NCBI GenBank assembly: GCA_018466975.1
Contig: JAENRS010000017.1
Span: 434,001 to 498,000, forward strand
Length of the DNA stretch: 64,000 nucleotides
From: Sparassis latifolia
Lineage: Eukaryota; Basidiomycota; Agaricomycetes; Polyporales; Sparassidaceae
Reading direction: 5' to 3'
A program made the position numbers and the translations under genes. Under the pieces are notes generated by a model, which worked only from the letters and a program-made list of their open reading frames with translations, was not told the DNA's origin and did no database searches. Shown here in pieces: positions 32,895 through 43,671 of the stretch (positions within the stretch are counted from its first letter, which is position 1; the number at the start of each line of letters is the position of its first letter).

Positions 32895-35800
32895 ATGCCG
32901 CAGTCTTCGACCGCCAGCGCTCGGGCACAGGAGCAGGAGTTCAAGCGCGCAAGAGGTGCCATATCTTGCGCAGAATGTCGCAGGCTCAAGCTCAAGTGCG
33001 ACAAGACCGTTCCGTGCTCGTCGTGCAAGCGCAGAGGCTGCTCCTCGATATGTCCGAATGGGAGTCTTACCACCGGTCAGGGTACAAGGTGCGGAGACTT
33101 TCTTTCTTACCGGCATGAAGAGTTCTGTGGTGCAATCGGCTTGTCTACGACACACAATATTAGGACGAACGACCGTCATGAGGCTAGGCAGGATACCTAT
33201 AAGGATTCGCTGCTGGCCGACAACTTATGGTTGTGATGCCAATACATTTGTGTTCAGGAGGCATGTCAGGCTAGGTTCAGACTGCACTCCACGCATTGGA
33301 ATACGTTTCCCTACTGCGGCTTGGGTTATCTGCATATTAATATGTCCAGTGGATACAAAGAGCCAGATTATGCTGCACCCAGACTCTGTTTTTGAAGCTG
33401 AGAAGCTCTGTGTACAGATTTCACATGTTGATTCTCTACTTTGCTATGCACTTCTTCCAGTGTCCTAATTAGGCGCTTCTGAGGCGCCTAAGAAACACAT
33501 GTATTGCTCACCGTAACTTACCCTCACAGGTTTATCCTTGCCGACACCGACCGACTGCATCGCAAGATCGCAGAGATGAGCGACCGTATCCGCCAGCTCG
33601 AGGATGCGCTCACGATCCTGCAGTCGAGCGTCACACGCGAGTCTCACCCACTGCTGACTGGTGACCTCCTCCAGATTAAGTCTGGTCTAGAGCTGCATTC
33701 TGCCATTAGCCCTCCTCAACCCGAATCAGAGGATGGAGGCCAAGCAGACGAGGAGGTGCAGTATATCGACGCATTTGGCACGCTGGCTGTCCGAGACGAC
33801 GGTGCCGCTACATTCTACGGACGCTCCGCGGGCTCCGAGGTACGTGATGGAGTCCCATTCGTCCGTTCTCTCTGTCTCACATGTCTCGCAGAGTTTGCTT
33901 CTGGTAAGCGCAGTCCCTATTTTGTTGTTCGTCGCTCATCCGGTGCTACAGGAAGAGAACCCGAAGCCTACGCTGCAGCGCAAGAAGGGCAGGGTAGCGC
34001 TGCGCGACGACATCACGCGCCTAACAAAGTCGTTTCCGGCATCCCCCTCTAATTTGCAGGTTGACGACGCCGAGGACATGATCGTGCGCTACCTGCCTCC
34101 GTGGACGCGAGCGGCACAGCTGTGCGACCTATATCTCGAGCAGGCGCCCTGGTTCTTCGGTGCAGTCACGCGGCGGCAGCTCGTCGAGGCCTACCGTACT
34201 ACCGATGCTCTTCTATCCTGAGGCGGAGGCCTACCAGGGCCCGATGCCGAGGCCGGGCGCACGAACACAGGGCCCGCACTCAGTAGTTCAGCGTCCGCGT
34301 TCGATCTACCTGCGGTAGCGCCAAAGCCTGCACAGTGGTCCGCGCACGACCTCGCGCTGCTTTTCGTGGTCTTCTGCTTCGGCGCGCTCACGGACGAGAC
34401 ACTTCCTCCCGTGCCAAACAATCCGGAGGCGGACGGGTACTTCCAGCTGGCGCGCGCCGCGATGAACATCGAGCCCGTACTCGAGCGCCCGCCGAGCGTC
34501 GTCACGGTGCAGACGTTGAGCCTGATGGGGATATACATGGTGCGTCTGGTTACTGGCTGGCTCCTTGCACGTACTGAGCGGTGGGGCAGGGTCTGGTCCC
34601 TGACGAGAATAGCATCGAGGGCACGTGGTCGCTCATGGGCTTGAGTTCGAAGCTGGCGCAGAGTGTGCGTATGTGCCCCATGTTGCCCCGATGTGATCCT
34701 GATACTCGTTCTGTCACAGATTGGTCTCCGTGAGTTAGCCGTTGGTCCAAAATGCCGTCGTTCCCACTCATGCACCCTGTTCCAGATCGTGACTGTGCAC
34801 GATGGAAACTCTCTCCAGCGGAAGTACAGAAACGGCGCTCACTGTTTTGGGAGCTGTTTATTACGGACTGCTGGCAGGTGCGTCTTGAGCGGTGTCGGTT
34901 TCGTTTTATGGCTGCTGATTGTTATGCACCAGGCTCTGGCAACAGGTCGGCTGCCCACATTTTCACTGCCATTCGTCGATACGGAGCTGGCCGGGGACCC
35001 CGACGAGACAATCGCAGATGACGGCACCGCAGTTCCTAGCTGTAGGTCTCCCTTCTTGATATGCAAGCTGTACTGACTGACGTTCTGTCAGTTCCCGCGT
35101 GGAAGGCGCGCTTTGGCAAAGAATGCGTTGCAGAAGTCGTGCAGGGCACACTCACATCTCGTGCTCCGAAGTACACTGTCATACTAGAGCTTGACCGTAA
35201 GATCCGCGACATGCAAATGCCCCGATATGCCATCGGACCTGCGCCCGTTGGTAGTGGGCTCCGCGAGACGATGCTGCACTTTATGCCCATCAATTACCGA
35301 GAACTCAGTCAGTGTTCATGTTCATGTCCCTTCAATCATCATCTAATAACCATGTCTATCGTTTCCACAGCCTTGCTATACGTGCATCGCTGCTTCTTTG
35401 CTCAGGCTCTCACAGACAATCCGATAGACCCACTCAAGAGCCAGTACGCACCATCATTCCTTGCAGGGTACCGTAGCGCATGTGCGCTCCTATTGTCTCT
35501 CCGAGAAGCATTTGTCCTCTTTCCTGTGCAGATCGCTCGTTTCTGGGTTCTCTGGACACACGCGTTCTCCGCCGCTGTGAGTATCAGCAATGTACATGTG
35601 ACGCATTGGTCCTTACGCAATCACGTGTGACACGGATTATAGGTTATGCTTGCTTCTGTCGTCACTCACGGAGGGCTCACAAAGACCGCGCAGGCGGCGT
35701 TGGGCGAGCTGAGGCTAGCGTATGACCTATTCGAAAAAGCTGCGCTGCACGGCGGACGTTCTGTACAGTTCCTGGTATGTCATCTGTTTGCGTTGACGCT

Positions 35801-37176
35801 CAGGCTGACTAACCCTTGGCTGCCATGAATTTGGTTAGCCGATCGTACGACGCCTGCACGAGAAGGCGTACTCAACGTACACGCAGGGCATACAGCCGGT
35901 GCGCAAGGATATATTTACGCCGCGCGCCCAGAAGGAGGAATCGCAGGACGAACTGTCCATCTTCAGCGGGCGCACCCCACGCACTGTCGCGACTAAAACA
36001 GGCAAGCAGCGGCCGAACCCCGCGCGCTCCGTCTCGCGCCGCCGCACCGCTGTGACGGGCGCGTCGAACCCGCCGCAGGCGCCGTCCGATACGAGCTCAA
36101 GCTCCACTGCAATCTCGCCGTCCGTCTCGGGTTCCGGCTCTGGCTCCGCGTCGGGCTCGAGCCGCGACTCGACGTCACCGCAGAACGCGACACGCGACAC
36201 GTTCCCCGCGCTCGACTCGTACGGCGCTTCCGTACACCCGCTGCTCGCCGACCAGATGCGCTCGTTCAGCGGCGAGCTCGACAGTCAGATCAACGCGTAT
36301 TATGCCGCGCACGCGCACGAGTACGCGGCGTCCCAGGAGGAGCACCAGCCATTCCAATACCTCGCCCCGGTAGCCCCCACACAGGACGAAGAGTGGTACG
36401 CCGCGGCGGACCGGGAGGCGATGCCTCCTCCCCCGAACCCACCACCGTCGAGCTCGCACTCGCAGTACCAGGTGCATGCGATGCCACCGCCCCCGGCCCC
36501 GGTCCCGCCTTCGGCAGCGCAGATGGCCCCCGCTCAGCCCGTGTATGCATATTCGGAGATGCACGCCCCAGAAGGGCAGTACCACGAGTACGGTGCGCCC
36601 TCTGTGCCCGACCTGCACGCGTACGCGTTCCAGCAGGAGCACGGGCAGGGCTGGGGCAGCCACGAGGGCGAGCTGGTGTACTCGGAGACGCCTATAGAGG
36701 GGTACCACCAGCAGGCCCAGCCAGCGGACTACCATCCGCAGGAGTACCGGGAGGAATACCCCGCCCAGCAGGGGTATGAGAATGCCCAGCAGGGGTACCA
36801 GGAAATGTACGAGAAGCTGCCGCCGGCGGAGTATCCTCAGCCCCAGCCCCAGCCCCAGCCCCAGCCTCAGTCTCAGCAGCATCACCAGCAGTACTACACC
36901 GATGTGCACACGAACGGACAGGATTTCGGCCAGGTGTACGGGCAACACCAAGGCCACCAACAGAGTTACCAGACGCACCAGACGTACGACACTCACAGCC
37001 GCAGTCGTTCGCACAGTCGCCGCCCCAGTGCACAGCAGTATCCGACCCAGATTCATGTGCCGCAGGTGGGGCTAGTGGAGGTGCAGCCAGGTTATAACCT
37101 GACGGAAACGTGGACGTCGTTCGTGCAGCAGGAAGTGCCCGCCGCACTCGCGCCGTCGTATGCGCGTCGCCAGTGA
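32895..37176 (+). CDS. Zn2Cys6 fungal-specific transcription factor
   Basis: About ten exons. The start ATG at 32895 is followed at residues 24-53 by the binuclear zinc cluster CAECRRLKLKC then DKTVPCSSC and the last Cys (C-x2-C-x6-C-x5-C-x2-C-x8-C), which binds DNA. An unusually long intron of about 440 nt follows, then a short coiled coil (KIAEMSDRIRQLEDAL). The middle homology region includes MIVRYLPPW, DLALLFVVFCFGALTDE, WKLSPAEVQKRRSLFWE and ARFWVLWTHAFSAAV. The last exon (35,838-37,176) is a disordered Ser/Gln/Pro/Tyr-rich tail with a Pro-Gln run, possibly an activation region. One anomaly: near 34,195-34,250 the likely frame (FYPEAEAYQG) lies between blocks of another frame, which itself has a TGA at 34219-34221. 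This could be a pair of indels, an unseen intron or a real break. Its 3' part is duplicated at 40720-41388. Confidence 0.75.
33088..33530 (+). other. Atypically long intron in the transcription factor
   Basis: Nearly all introns in this window are 45-65 nt; this one is about 440 nt. It starts GTGCGG and ends CTCACAG, joining GQGT-R to FILADTD. It contains an 8-bp hairpin TTAGGCGC...GCGCCTAA at 33469-33491. The length suggests an inserted element, but I could not find terminal repeats. Confidence 0.6.
36836..36872 (+). repeat. CCCCAG hexanucleotide repeat in coding sequence
   Basis: About five tandem CCCCAG units encode an alternating Pro-Gln run in the tail of the transcription factor. The homologous place in the duplicated copy (about 41,075) has only one unit, so the array is unstable. 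Confidence 0.8.
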
Positions 37177-37865
37177 CCGCGCTGCTTGGTGGTATCGTGT
37201 TGTCTCGAATATTGTCCGTGGTGTCTAGTATATGACGTGTATATGCATCTCGCTCTCGGGTGCTTTCTTGCTCTCTCGCTGCTATTTTGTTTTGTCTGCT
37301 GTTGCTCTCTTTGAACGCGTAGATTTGGGACTGCGCTTTACCATATGATGTTTTTTTGACCTCAGTGTTTTGTGGATCTGCTATCCATGTCACCTGCTTT
37401 GTTCGCATTTCTGCTCACTTGTCTGGATCTGTCTCACCATGTCGCCCGCCCGGGGGCTCGCTCTATCTACTATACGCCTCAATTCACTTGTGATTGCTTG
37501 AGAACGGCCGCGACGTGTTTGAATTGGCGCTGGGCACGGCTTTCATTTTATCATTCCACCGTCACATCGGGATCCCTGCATGCTATTATTTCTCCCCAAT
37601 TTATCATGTCCTGACGTTAAATGTCGAATCCATGCAGTGACACTGTCTTGACGTAGGAAACCGCTGTACAATGCTTATTAGCAGCTAATGCTCATAAATT
37701 AAATATCAACGACTGAATGCTTATTGTGTGATACAGGTGCAACGTCACAAATGTCTCTGCGAAAATCGAAAATCGCACGAATCTTCATAGAATACATAGG
37801 GCTACATGCACAACGGCATAAGGATACACAACATGACGCAAGTCCATTCCAATCGAAACAAATGC
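37177..37865. other. 3' flanks of convergent genes
   Basis: Lies between the transcription factor and the reverse-strand P-loop gene. Homologous to 41389-41905 with small indels. T-rich stretches (37,200-37,360) follow the factor and probably contain its transcript end. No gene. Confidence 0.5.
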
Positions 37866-39689
37866 TCACAATTCAATCTCTAGGGCATACACATCCAATA
37901 TGCCCTCCCACTTCTCAACCCAATCCCTTGGGAAAGCGCTTGTCACCTCCTCACCCTGTAGTATGACCAACACGTAGCGGATACGCGGCTTCGGGATAGA
38001 CGCAGTTCCGTTCGGTAGATCCAGGCATTTGTCTAAGAACCTCAATCCCTCCTCGCTGACGCCGTGTTCCTTCGCCAGCATAACCTGGTACACTGTGACG
38101 TAGTTTTGACCCTCTTCCTGCGTGACCGTAAGCGCGTCGAACGTCGCGTTATTCTTTTCCTTGGGTTGATAGTAGTGGTTGAGTTCGAAGTCCGTAGTCG
38201 GATCGTTCATCGAAAAGAAAAGGTGACGGAGGTTAGGGACCTGCACTTCGATGTCGGGGGACTGCACGGCAGTCGCGTCGGGGTACGCGTAGTGAATGTT
38301 TGCGCACTCGACTAAGCCTTGCAGGTGGAATAGCCATGTCAAGCCCTGCATCGGGTGGAATAGCCATGTCAAGCCCTTCAGCGGGTGGAACAGCCGTGTC
38401 CCAGCCTGCAGCAAAATAGGGTGCACACGAGTGTCGACGATCCATATTGCAATGGACTTTGAGGAAGGTTGACTAACGAACAATGTGGCAAATTCTGCAA
38501 TCCGCTGAGGTTCACCTCTCAGATACATCTCCCACACCATCTTCATAACCTCGTCAGTGACCACAGAGACGACGTATTTCCTTCTGTTGTCGCTGGACGG
38601 CTCTACGATGAATATGTCGTGGGAGCCTTCCTCCATATTCAGCCTTGTCGCATCTCGGACATCCTGTAGGAGGCCCTCATAATTCAAGTGTCCGAGTGTG
38701 ACCGCAACAGCTGTCTGGTACGCCGAGATGAGACTGGGGGCAGCATATTGGAAAGCATAACGAATCGATGGGCCATACGTCTGATAGAATTCGTACAAGT
38801 CTTGTTCAGTTCCTACGTATTCCTTCTGGTGCGGACGGCTAGCAATGTCGTGAATTTCATAGTTAACATTTACAGCAAATGACCGACAACACTCACATCA
38901 TGACAATTTCCGCAAAACTCGGAGGTTTCATATAAAAAAAGTCCACGAAGCCTTTGTACTTTGGCCACCCACTCCACCGCTCGCGATGAGGAGAAGCGGC
39001 TTCAATGAGGAACCATTTTGAGCGTTTACCTCCTATGAGGACACTGGGTACCTTCACCCTGAGATTTGAGTCGAACAACGACCAAATGTCATCCGATTCC
39101 CAGTCCACGGAATACGGCTCTCGACTGGCTGGGATACTGTAGACGCCGGATTTATGGAAATAAAGGACGGAATGCGCACTCTCCTGGTAGAAGGTGGATA
39201 GACCACGCCTGAGCCGATACGTCAGGACATAAAATAGGAATATTCTCTTGCCTGTCAGTAACGCTGTGAGTTTCGACTTCGACTAGGGTTTGCGAAAGAA
39301 AGACACACGTACCTATGCCGGGATGACCGATTACAACCATACTACCGTTGGGTGCCTCCATAGAAAGTACCGTGAAAGCATCTAAGGCCTCGACATACTC
39401 ATCGCGTACCACCATATACTCAAAATCCTCAGATATGAAAGGGTGAGCTTTGATCAGTCGGCAGGTTGCAGGAATTGGTTCGTCCAAGTTAGAAGACAAG
39501 GTACCATCTCGTACGACATCAGCCTCAAAAGGGGCAAACGTTTCTTGACCCCATGCCATACTCCAGAACTCCCCTGCTAAGATATCGTCGTTAGGAAACT
39601 CCGAAAGAGGACGCTTCTGGAGCCTAGACCTGAAAGTAGTATTGAGTCGCAGTGACGTTAGAATTGACTGTGGAGGCTTACCCAACCAT
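37866..39689 (-). CDS. P-loop NTPase-like protein, copy 1 (RHS/crinkler-like family)
   Basis: The start is the ATG at 39689, with a first exon of only 8 nt (ATGGTTGG) before an intron. It reads on as SRLQKRPLSEFPNDDILAGE and FWSMAWGQETFAPFE. The Walker A motif GHPGIG-GKRIFL spans an intron. Next come SGWF/SKWFLIEAASP, then RPHQKEYVGTEQDLYEFYQT, and an open 3' exon of 310 codons ending DVYALEIEL. The fold resembles the GHPGIGKT-type proteins greatly expanded in Agaricomycetes, sometimes compared with RHS or crinkler proteins. ATP binding is likely; the role is unknown. About four introns. The copy at 41906 is clearly its duplicate. This copy has two extra in-frame units of a minisatellite (38314-38400), adding about 20 residues after ILLQAGTRLFHP. 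Confidence 0.65.
38314..38400 (-). repeat. 27/30-bp minisatellite inside P-loop gene
   Basis: Three in-frame units of 27, 30 and 30 bp. On the protein level they read LFHP-LKG-LTW, LFHP-MQG-LTW and LFH-LQG. The paralogue at 42355-42384 has a single unit, so the expansion happened after duplication or contracted in the other copy. Frame is preserved. Confidence 0.85.
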
Positions 39690-40187
39690 GGTCAGTCCAC
39701 TTAGTATACTGTGAATATTGAAGCTTGAAGTATAAGTAGTCAGGCGGCGTCGAGCGGGATGAGCTGATACTGATAAGTTAGATGCCTTGAATCCTAGGTT
39801 CGATGCAAACCGCTTCTGATAGGGGTCTCCAGGTTGGCGCGGTTGGTTGAAGCGGACACGGACTTGGCATATGTATGCATAGTACTACTATAAGAGTACG
39901 TGGAATCCCGCCCCCTCACACGATTTGCACGTGATCATGACGCGAACTGGAGCGGTAAATGCCGCGCTACCCTACATGAATACATGCAAAGCATAGTCAT
40001 TGCGTCCCCTAATAATGCTGGAAAAATCACATTGTACTGCATGGTGATTAACTCCACATTTCCCGTACCAGAGATGTATCCTGATTCATCCGCATTTGCC
40101 TTGCAAGATTCGTGCGCGTTTTTGCCATCGGCCTTCGATCTCCGCAGTTCCCACGGGGGACTTCTCAGCGGCTCCTCATACGAGGAT
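39690..40187. other. Intergenic upstream of P-loop gene copy 1
   Basis: Promoter of the P-loop gene and the left flank of the duplicated block. No gene seen. An open frame of 100 codons (39900-40202) has no family resemblance. Confidence 0.4.
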
Positions 40188-40237
40188 CCAGCCTCTATAT
40201 AGAGGAACGACCCCTTCTTCCTATATATAGAGGCTGG
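40188..40237. repeat. 50-bp palindrome at the duplication border
   Basis: The left arm CCAGCCTCTATATAGAGG (40188-40205) and the right arm CCTATATATAGAGGCTGG (40220-40237) are inverted with one mismatch and a 14-nt loop. Homology to the original block begins about 15 bp to the right, near 40252. Confidence 0.8.
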
Positions 40238-40251
40238 TTAACGAGCCTACG

Positions 40252-41388
40252 TGTAGGAAAGGCGTGGCAATTTTCAGGACCTTCCAAATTTTCAAATTGA
40301 GTGCAACTGGACCTCTGACAAAACCTCCTGCTGCATGTTGTATGTTTCCTGGAGAGATCTATAACATAGAGAAGCCACGGATTTACTCCCATCTAGCTCC
40401 TAGGTCTATGGATCCAGCGGAAAGGTCGCTTTTGTCGCAGTGAGCTCGGTGACCGGTGACCTGTGCGCCATGTCGAAAAGGCTCGGACGTCCTACGTACG
40501 GGCACCGTCTTCGCATCCACGCCGATTTCTTTGTCCAGTCATTTGCCAGAAAGTTCAAGCGCGTGCGTTCTCAGACGTCCAGCAACACCGCTCAAAACCG
40601 CCTTTGTCTGCGTCAGGCAGCCGTGAGTTTATGCTACCGCGGAGTGCTGCATCACCCGGGACGGCCAGTGCATCGATAGAAGAGCTCGAGGAGCACCTTC
40701 ACGGACTGTTTCCGCCGCTTTGCCCTCTTTCCTGTACAGCTCGCTCGTTTCTGGGTTCTCCGGACCCACGCATTCTCAGCCGCTGTGAGTATCTGCAATG
40801 TGTATGTGCCGTGTCAGTCCTGATGCAATGGCGTATCGTACGAATTACAGGTTGTGCTTGCTTCTGTAGTCACCCACGGAGGGCTCACGAAGACCGCGCA
40901 GGTGGCGCTGGGCGAGCTCAAGGCTAGCGTACGACCTATTCGAAAAAGATGCGCTGCACGGCGGACGCTTGCAGTTCCTGGTGCGTCATCTGTTTGTGCT
41001 GCTGCTCGATCGTGCGATGCCTAGACGAGTATCAAGAGATGTATGTGAAGCAGCTACCAGCAGAGTGCCACCAGCCCCAGCATTCGCATCAGTAGCAGCA
41101 ACAAGAGTACTACGGTGGTGCGGACACGAACGGACAGGGTTTTGGCCAAGTGTACCAGCAACACCAAGGCCACCAACAGAGCTACTAGAGGCACCAGACG
41201 TACGATGCTCACAGCCGCAGCCATTCGCACAGTCGCCACCCGAGCGCATGGCCCAGACTCAGGGACTGCAGTTGGGGCTGGTCACGGAGGTGCAGCCGAG
41301 TTGTGACCTGACAGAAACGTGGACGTCGCTCGTCCAGCAGGGGGTGCCCGCCGCGCCTGCGCCCACGTATGCGCGTCGCCAGTGAGCG
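40252..41388 (+). pseudogene. Chimeric pseudogene: mL44 5' part fused to transcription factor 3' part
   Basis: From 40252 to about 40720 the sequence follows 30217-30714, the mL44 promoter and first exon up to LFPPL. The frame is broken by a deletion after MSKRLGRP. At about 40720 it changes abruptly to sequence matching 35515 onward in the factor, beginning in the exon for ARFWVL-THAFSAAV, including its intron and VVTHGGLTKTAQ. About 950 bp equivalent to 35800-36780 are then missing. From about 41010 it follows the Gln/Pro tail to the same end (LTETWTS, APTYARRQ, stop 41383-41385). Several frameshifts are present. It is a remnant of a larger block copy with internal deletions, not a processed gene, because introns are retained. 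Confidence 0.85.
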
Positions 41389-41905
41389 TACCATGCTGCT
41401 GGTGGTATCGTGTCTGTCGTCTCGGGATCTGCTATCCGTGGTCGCCTATTTTGTTCGCGTTCCTGGTTCTGTCTCCCCGTGTCGCCAGCCCGGTGGCTCG
41501 CTCTATCTACGATACGTCTCAATTTAGTTGTGGTTTATTGAGAACAAGGCCGCGACGAGTTTGTATTGGCGCTGGGCCCGTGCGGCTGCTTATAGTTTTT
41601 GTCGCGGCCATTTTATCATTCCAACCGTCACCCCAGCATGCTACTATTTCTCCCCAATTTGTAACCTCCTAACATTCAATGTTGTCTTGCTGTAGGGAAC
41701 CACTGTGCAATGGTTATTTGCAGTTATTCCTCATGAATTAAATATCAACGTATGCTTATTCTGTGTACATACAGGTGCAACGTCACAAATGTCTCTGCGA
41801 AATTCGAAAATCGCACGAATTTTCATAGAATACATACAGCTACATGCACAATGGCTTGAGGATACACACAACATGACGCAAGTCCATTCCAATCAGAGCA
41901 AATGC
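41389..41905. other. Duplicated intergenic region
   Basis: Homologous to 37177-37865 with deletions. No gene. Confidence 0.55.
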
Positions 41906-43671
41906 TTACAATTCAATCTCTAGGGCGTATACGTCCAATATGCCCTCCCACTTCTCAACCCAATACCTTGGGAAAGCGCTTGTCACCTCCTCACCCTGTA
42001 GCATGACCAACACGTAGCGGATACGCGGCTTCGGGATAGATGCAGTTCCCTTCGGTAGATCCAGGCATTTGTCTAAGAACCTCAATCCCTTCTCGCTGAC
42101 GCCGTATTCCTTCGCCAGCATAACCTGGTACACTGTGACGTAGTTTTGACCCTCTTCCTGCGTGACCGTAAGCGCGTCGAACGTCGCGTTATTCTTTTCC
42201 TTGGGTTGATAGAAGTGGTTGAGTTCGAAGTCCGTAGTCGGATCATTCATCGAAAAGAAAAGGTGACGCAGGTCAGGGATCTGCACTTCGATGTCGGGGG
42301 ACCGCACGGCAGTCGTGTCGGGGTACGCGTAGTGAACGTTTACGCACTCGACCAAGCCTTGCATCGGGTGGAACAGCCGTGTCCCAGCCTGCAGCAAAAT
42401 AGGGTGCACATGAGTGTCGACGATCCATCCCGCAATGCACCTTGAGGAAGGTCGACCGGCGAACAATGTGGCAAATTCTGCAATCCGCTGAGGTTCACCT
42501 CTCAGATGCATCTCCCACACCATCTTCATAATCTCGTCAGTGACCACAGAGACGATGTATTCCCTTCTGTTGTCGCTGGACGGCTCTACGAGGAAGATGT
42601 CGTGGGAGCCTTTCTCCATATTCAGCTTGTTCGCATCTAGGACATCCTGTAGGAGGCCCTCATAATTCAAGTGTTCGAGTGTGCTCTCAACAGCTGTCTG
42701 GTACCTCGAGATGAGACTGGGGGAAGCGTATTGGAAAGCATAACGGATCGATGGGCCATACGTCTGATAGAATTCGTACAAGTCTTGTTCGGTTCCTACG
42801 TATTCCTTCTGGTGTGGACGGCTAGTAATGTCGTGAATTTCATAGTTGACATTTACACCAAATGGCCGACAACACTCACATCATGACGATTTCCGCAAAA
42901 CTCGGAGGTTTCATATAAAAGAGGTCCACGAAGCCTTTGTACTTTGGCCACCCACTCCACCGCTCGCGATGAGGAGAAGCGGCTTCAATGAGGAACCATC
43001 CTGAGTGTTTACCTCCTATGAGCTCGCCGGGTCCCTTCACCGTGCGATTTGAGTCGACCAACGACCAAATATCATCCGATTCCCAGTCCACGGAGTACGG
43101 CTCTTGATCGGCTGGGATTCTGTAGACGCCGGATTTATGGAAGTAAAGGACGGAATGCGCATTCTTCTGGTAGAAGGTGGATAGACCACGCCGGAGCCGA
43201 TACGTCAGGACATAAAATAGGAATATTGTCTTGCCTGTTAGCGATGCTGTGAGTTCGACTTCGACTAGGGTTTGCGAAAGAAAGACACACGCACCTATGC
43301 CAGGATGACCGACCGTAATTATACTACCGTTGGGTACTTCCCTGGAAAGCACCGTGAAAGCATCTAAGGCCTCGACATACTCATCGCGTAACACCACATG
43401 CTCCAAATGCTTAGATATGAAAGGGTGAGCCTTGATCAGTCGGTAGGTTGCAGGAATTGGTTCGTCCAAGTTAGCAAACAAGGTACCATCTCGTACGACA
43501 TCAACGTCAAAGGGGGCAAACGTTTCTTGACCCCACGCCATACTCCAGAACTCCCCTGCTAAGATATCGTCGTTAGGAAACTCTGAAAGAGGACGCTTCT
43601 GGAGCCTAGACCTGAAAGCAGTATTGAGTCGCAGTGATGTTAGAACTGGCTGTGGAGGCTTACCCAACCAT
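41906..43671 (-). CDS. P-loop NTPase-like protein, copy 2
   Basis: Duplicate of 37866-39689 with the same exon plan: 8-nt first exon at the ATG at 43671, then SRLQKRPLSEFPNDDILAGE. The Walker A motif is split by an intron and reads GHPGIG-KTIFLFYVL after splicing. Lys-Thr is the standard pair for nucleotide binding, whereas copy 1 has Lys-Arg. The middle exon keeps SGWFLIEAASP and MKPPSFAEIVM. The 3' exon (42781-41906) has 291 codons against 310 in copy 1, the difference lying at the minisatellite. No stop or frameshift was found, so both copies may be active. Substitutions are spread over the gene. Function is unknown beyond likely ATP or GTP binding. Confidence 0.65.

Noticed and set aside
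40252..41388. New fusion gene mL44-transcription factor
   Set aside because: Frameshifts in both parts and lost exons make a functional product unlikely.
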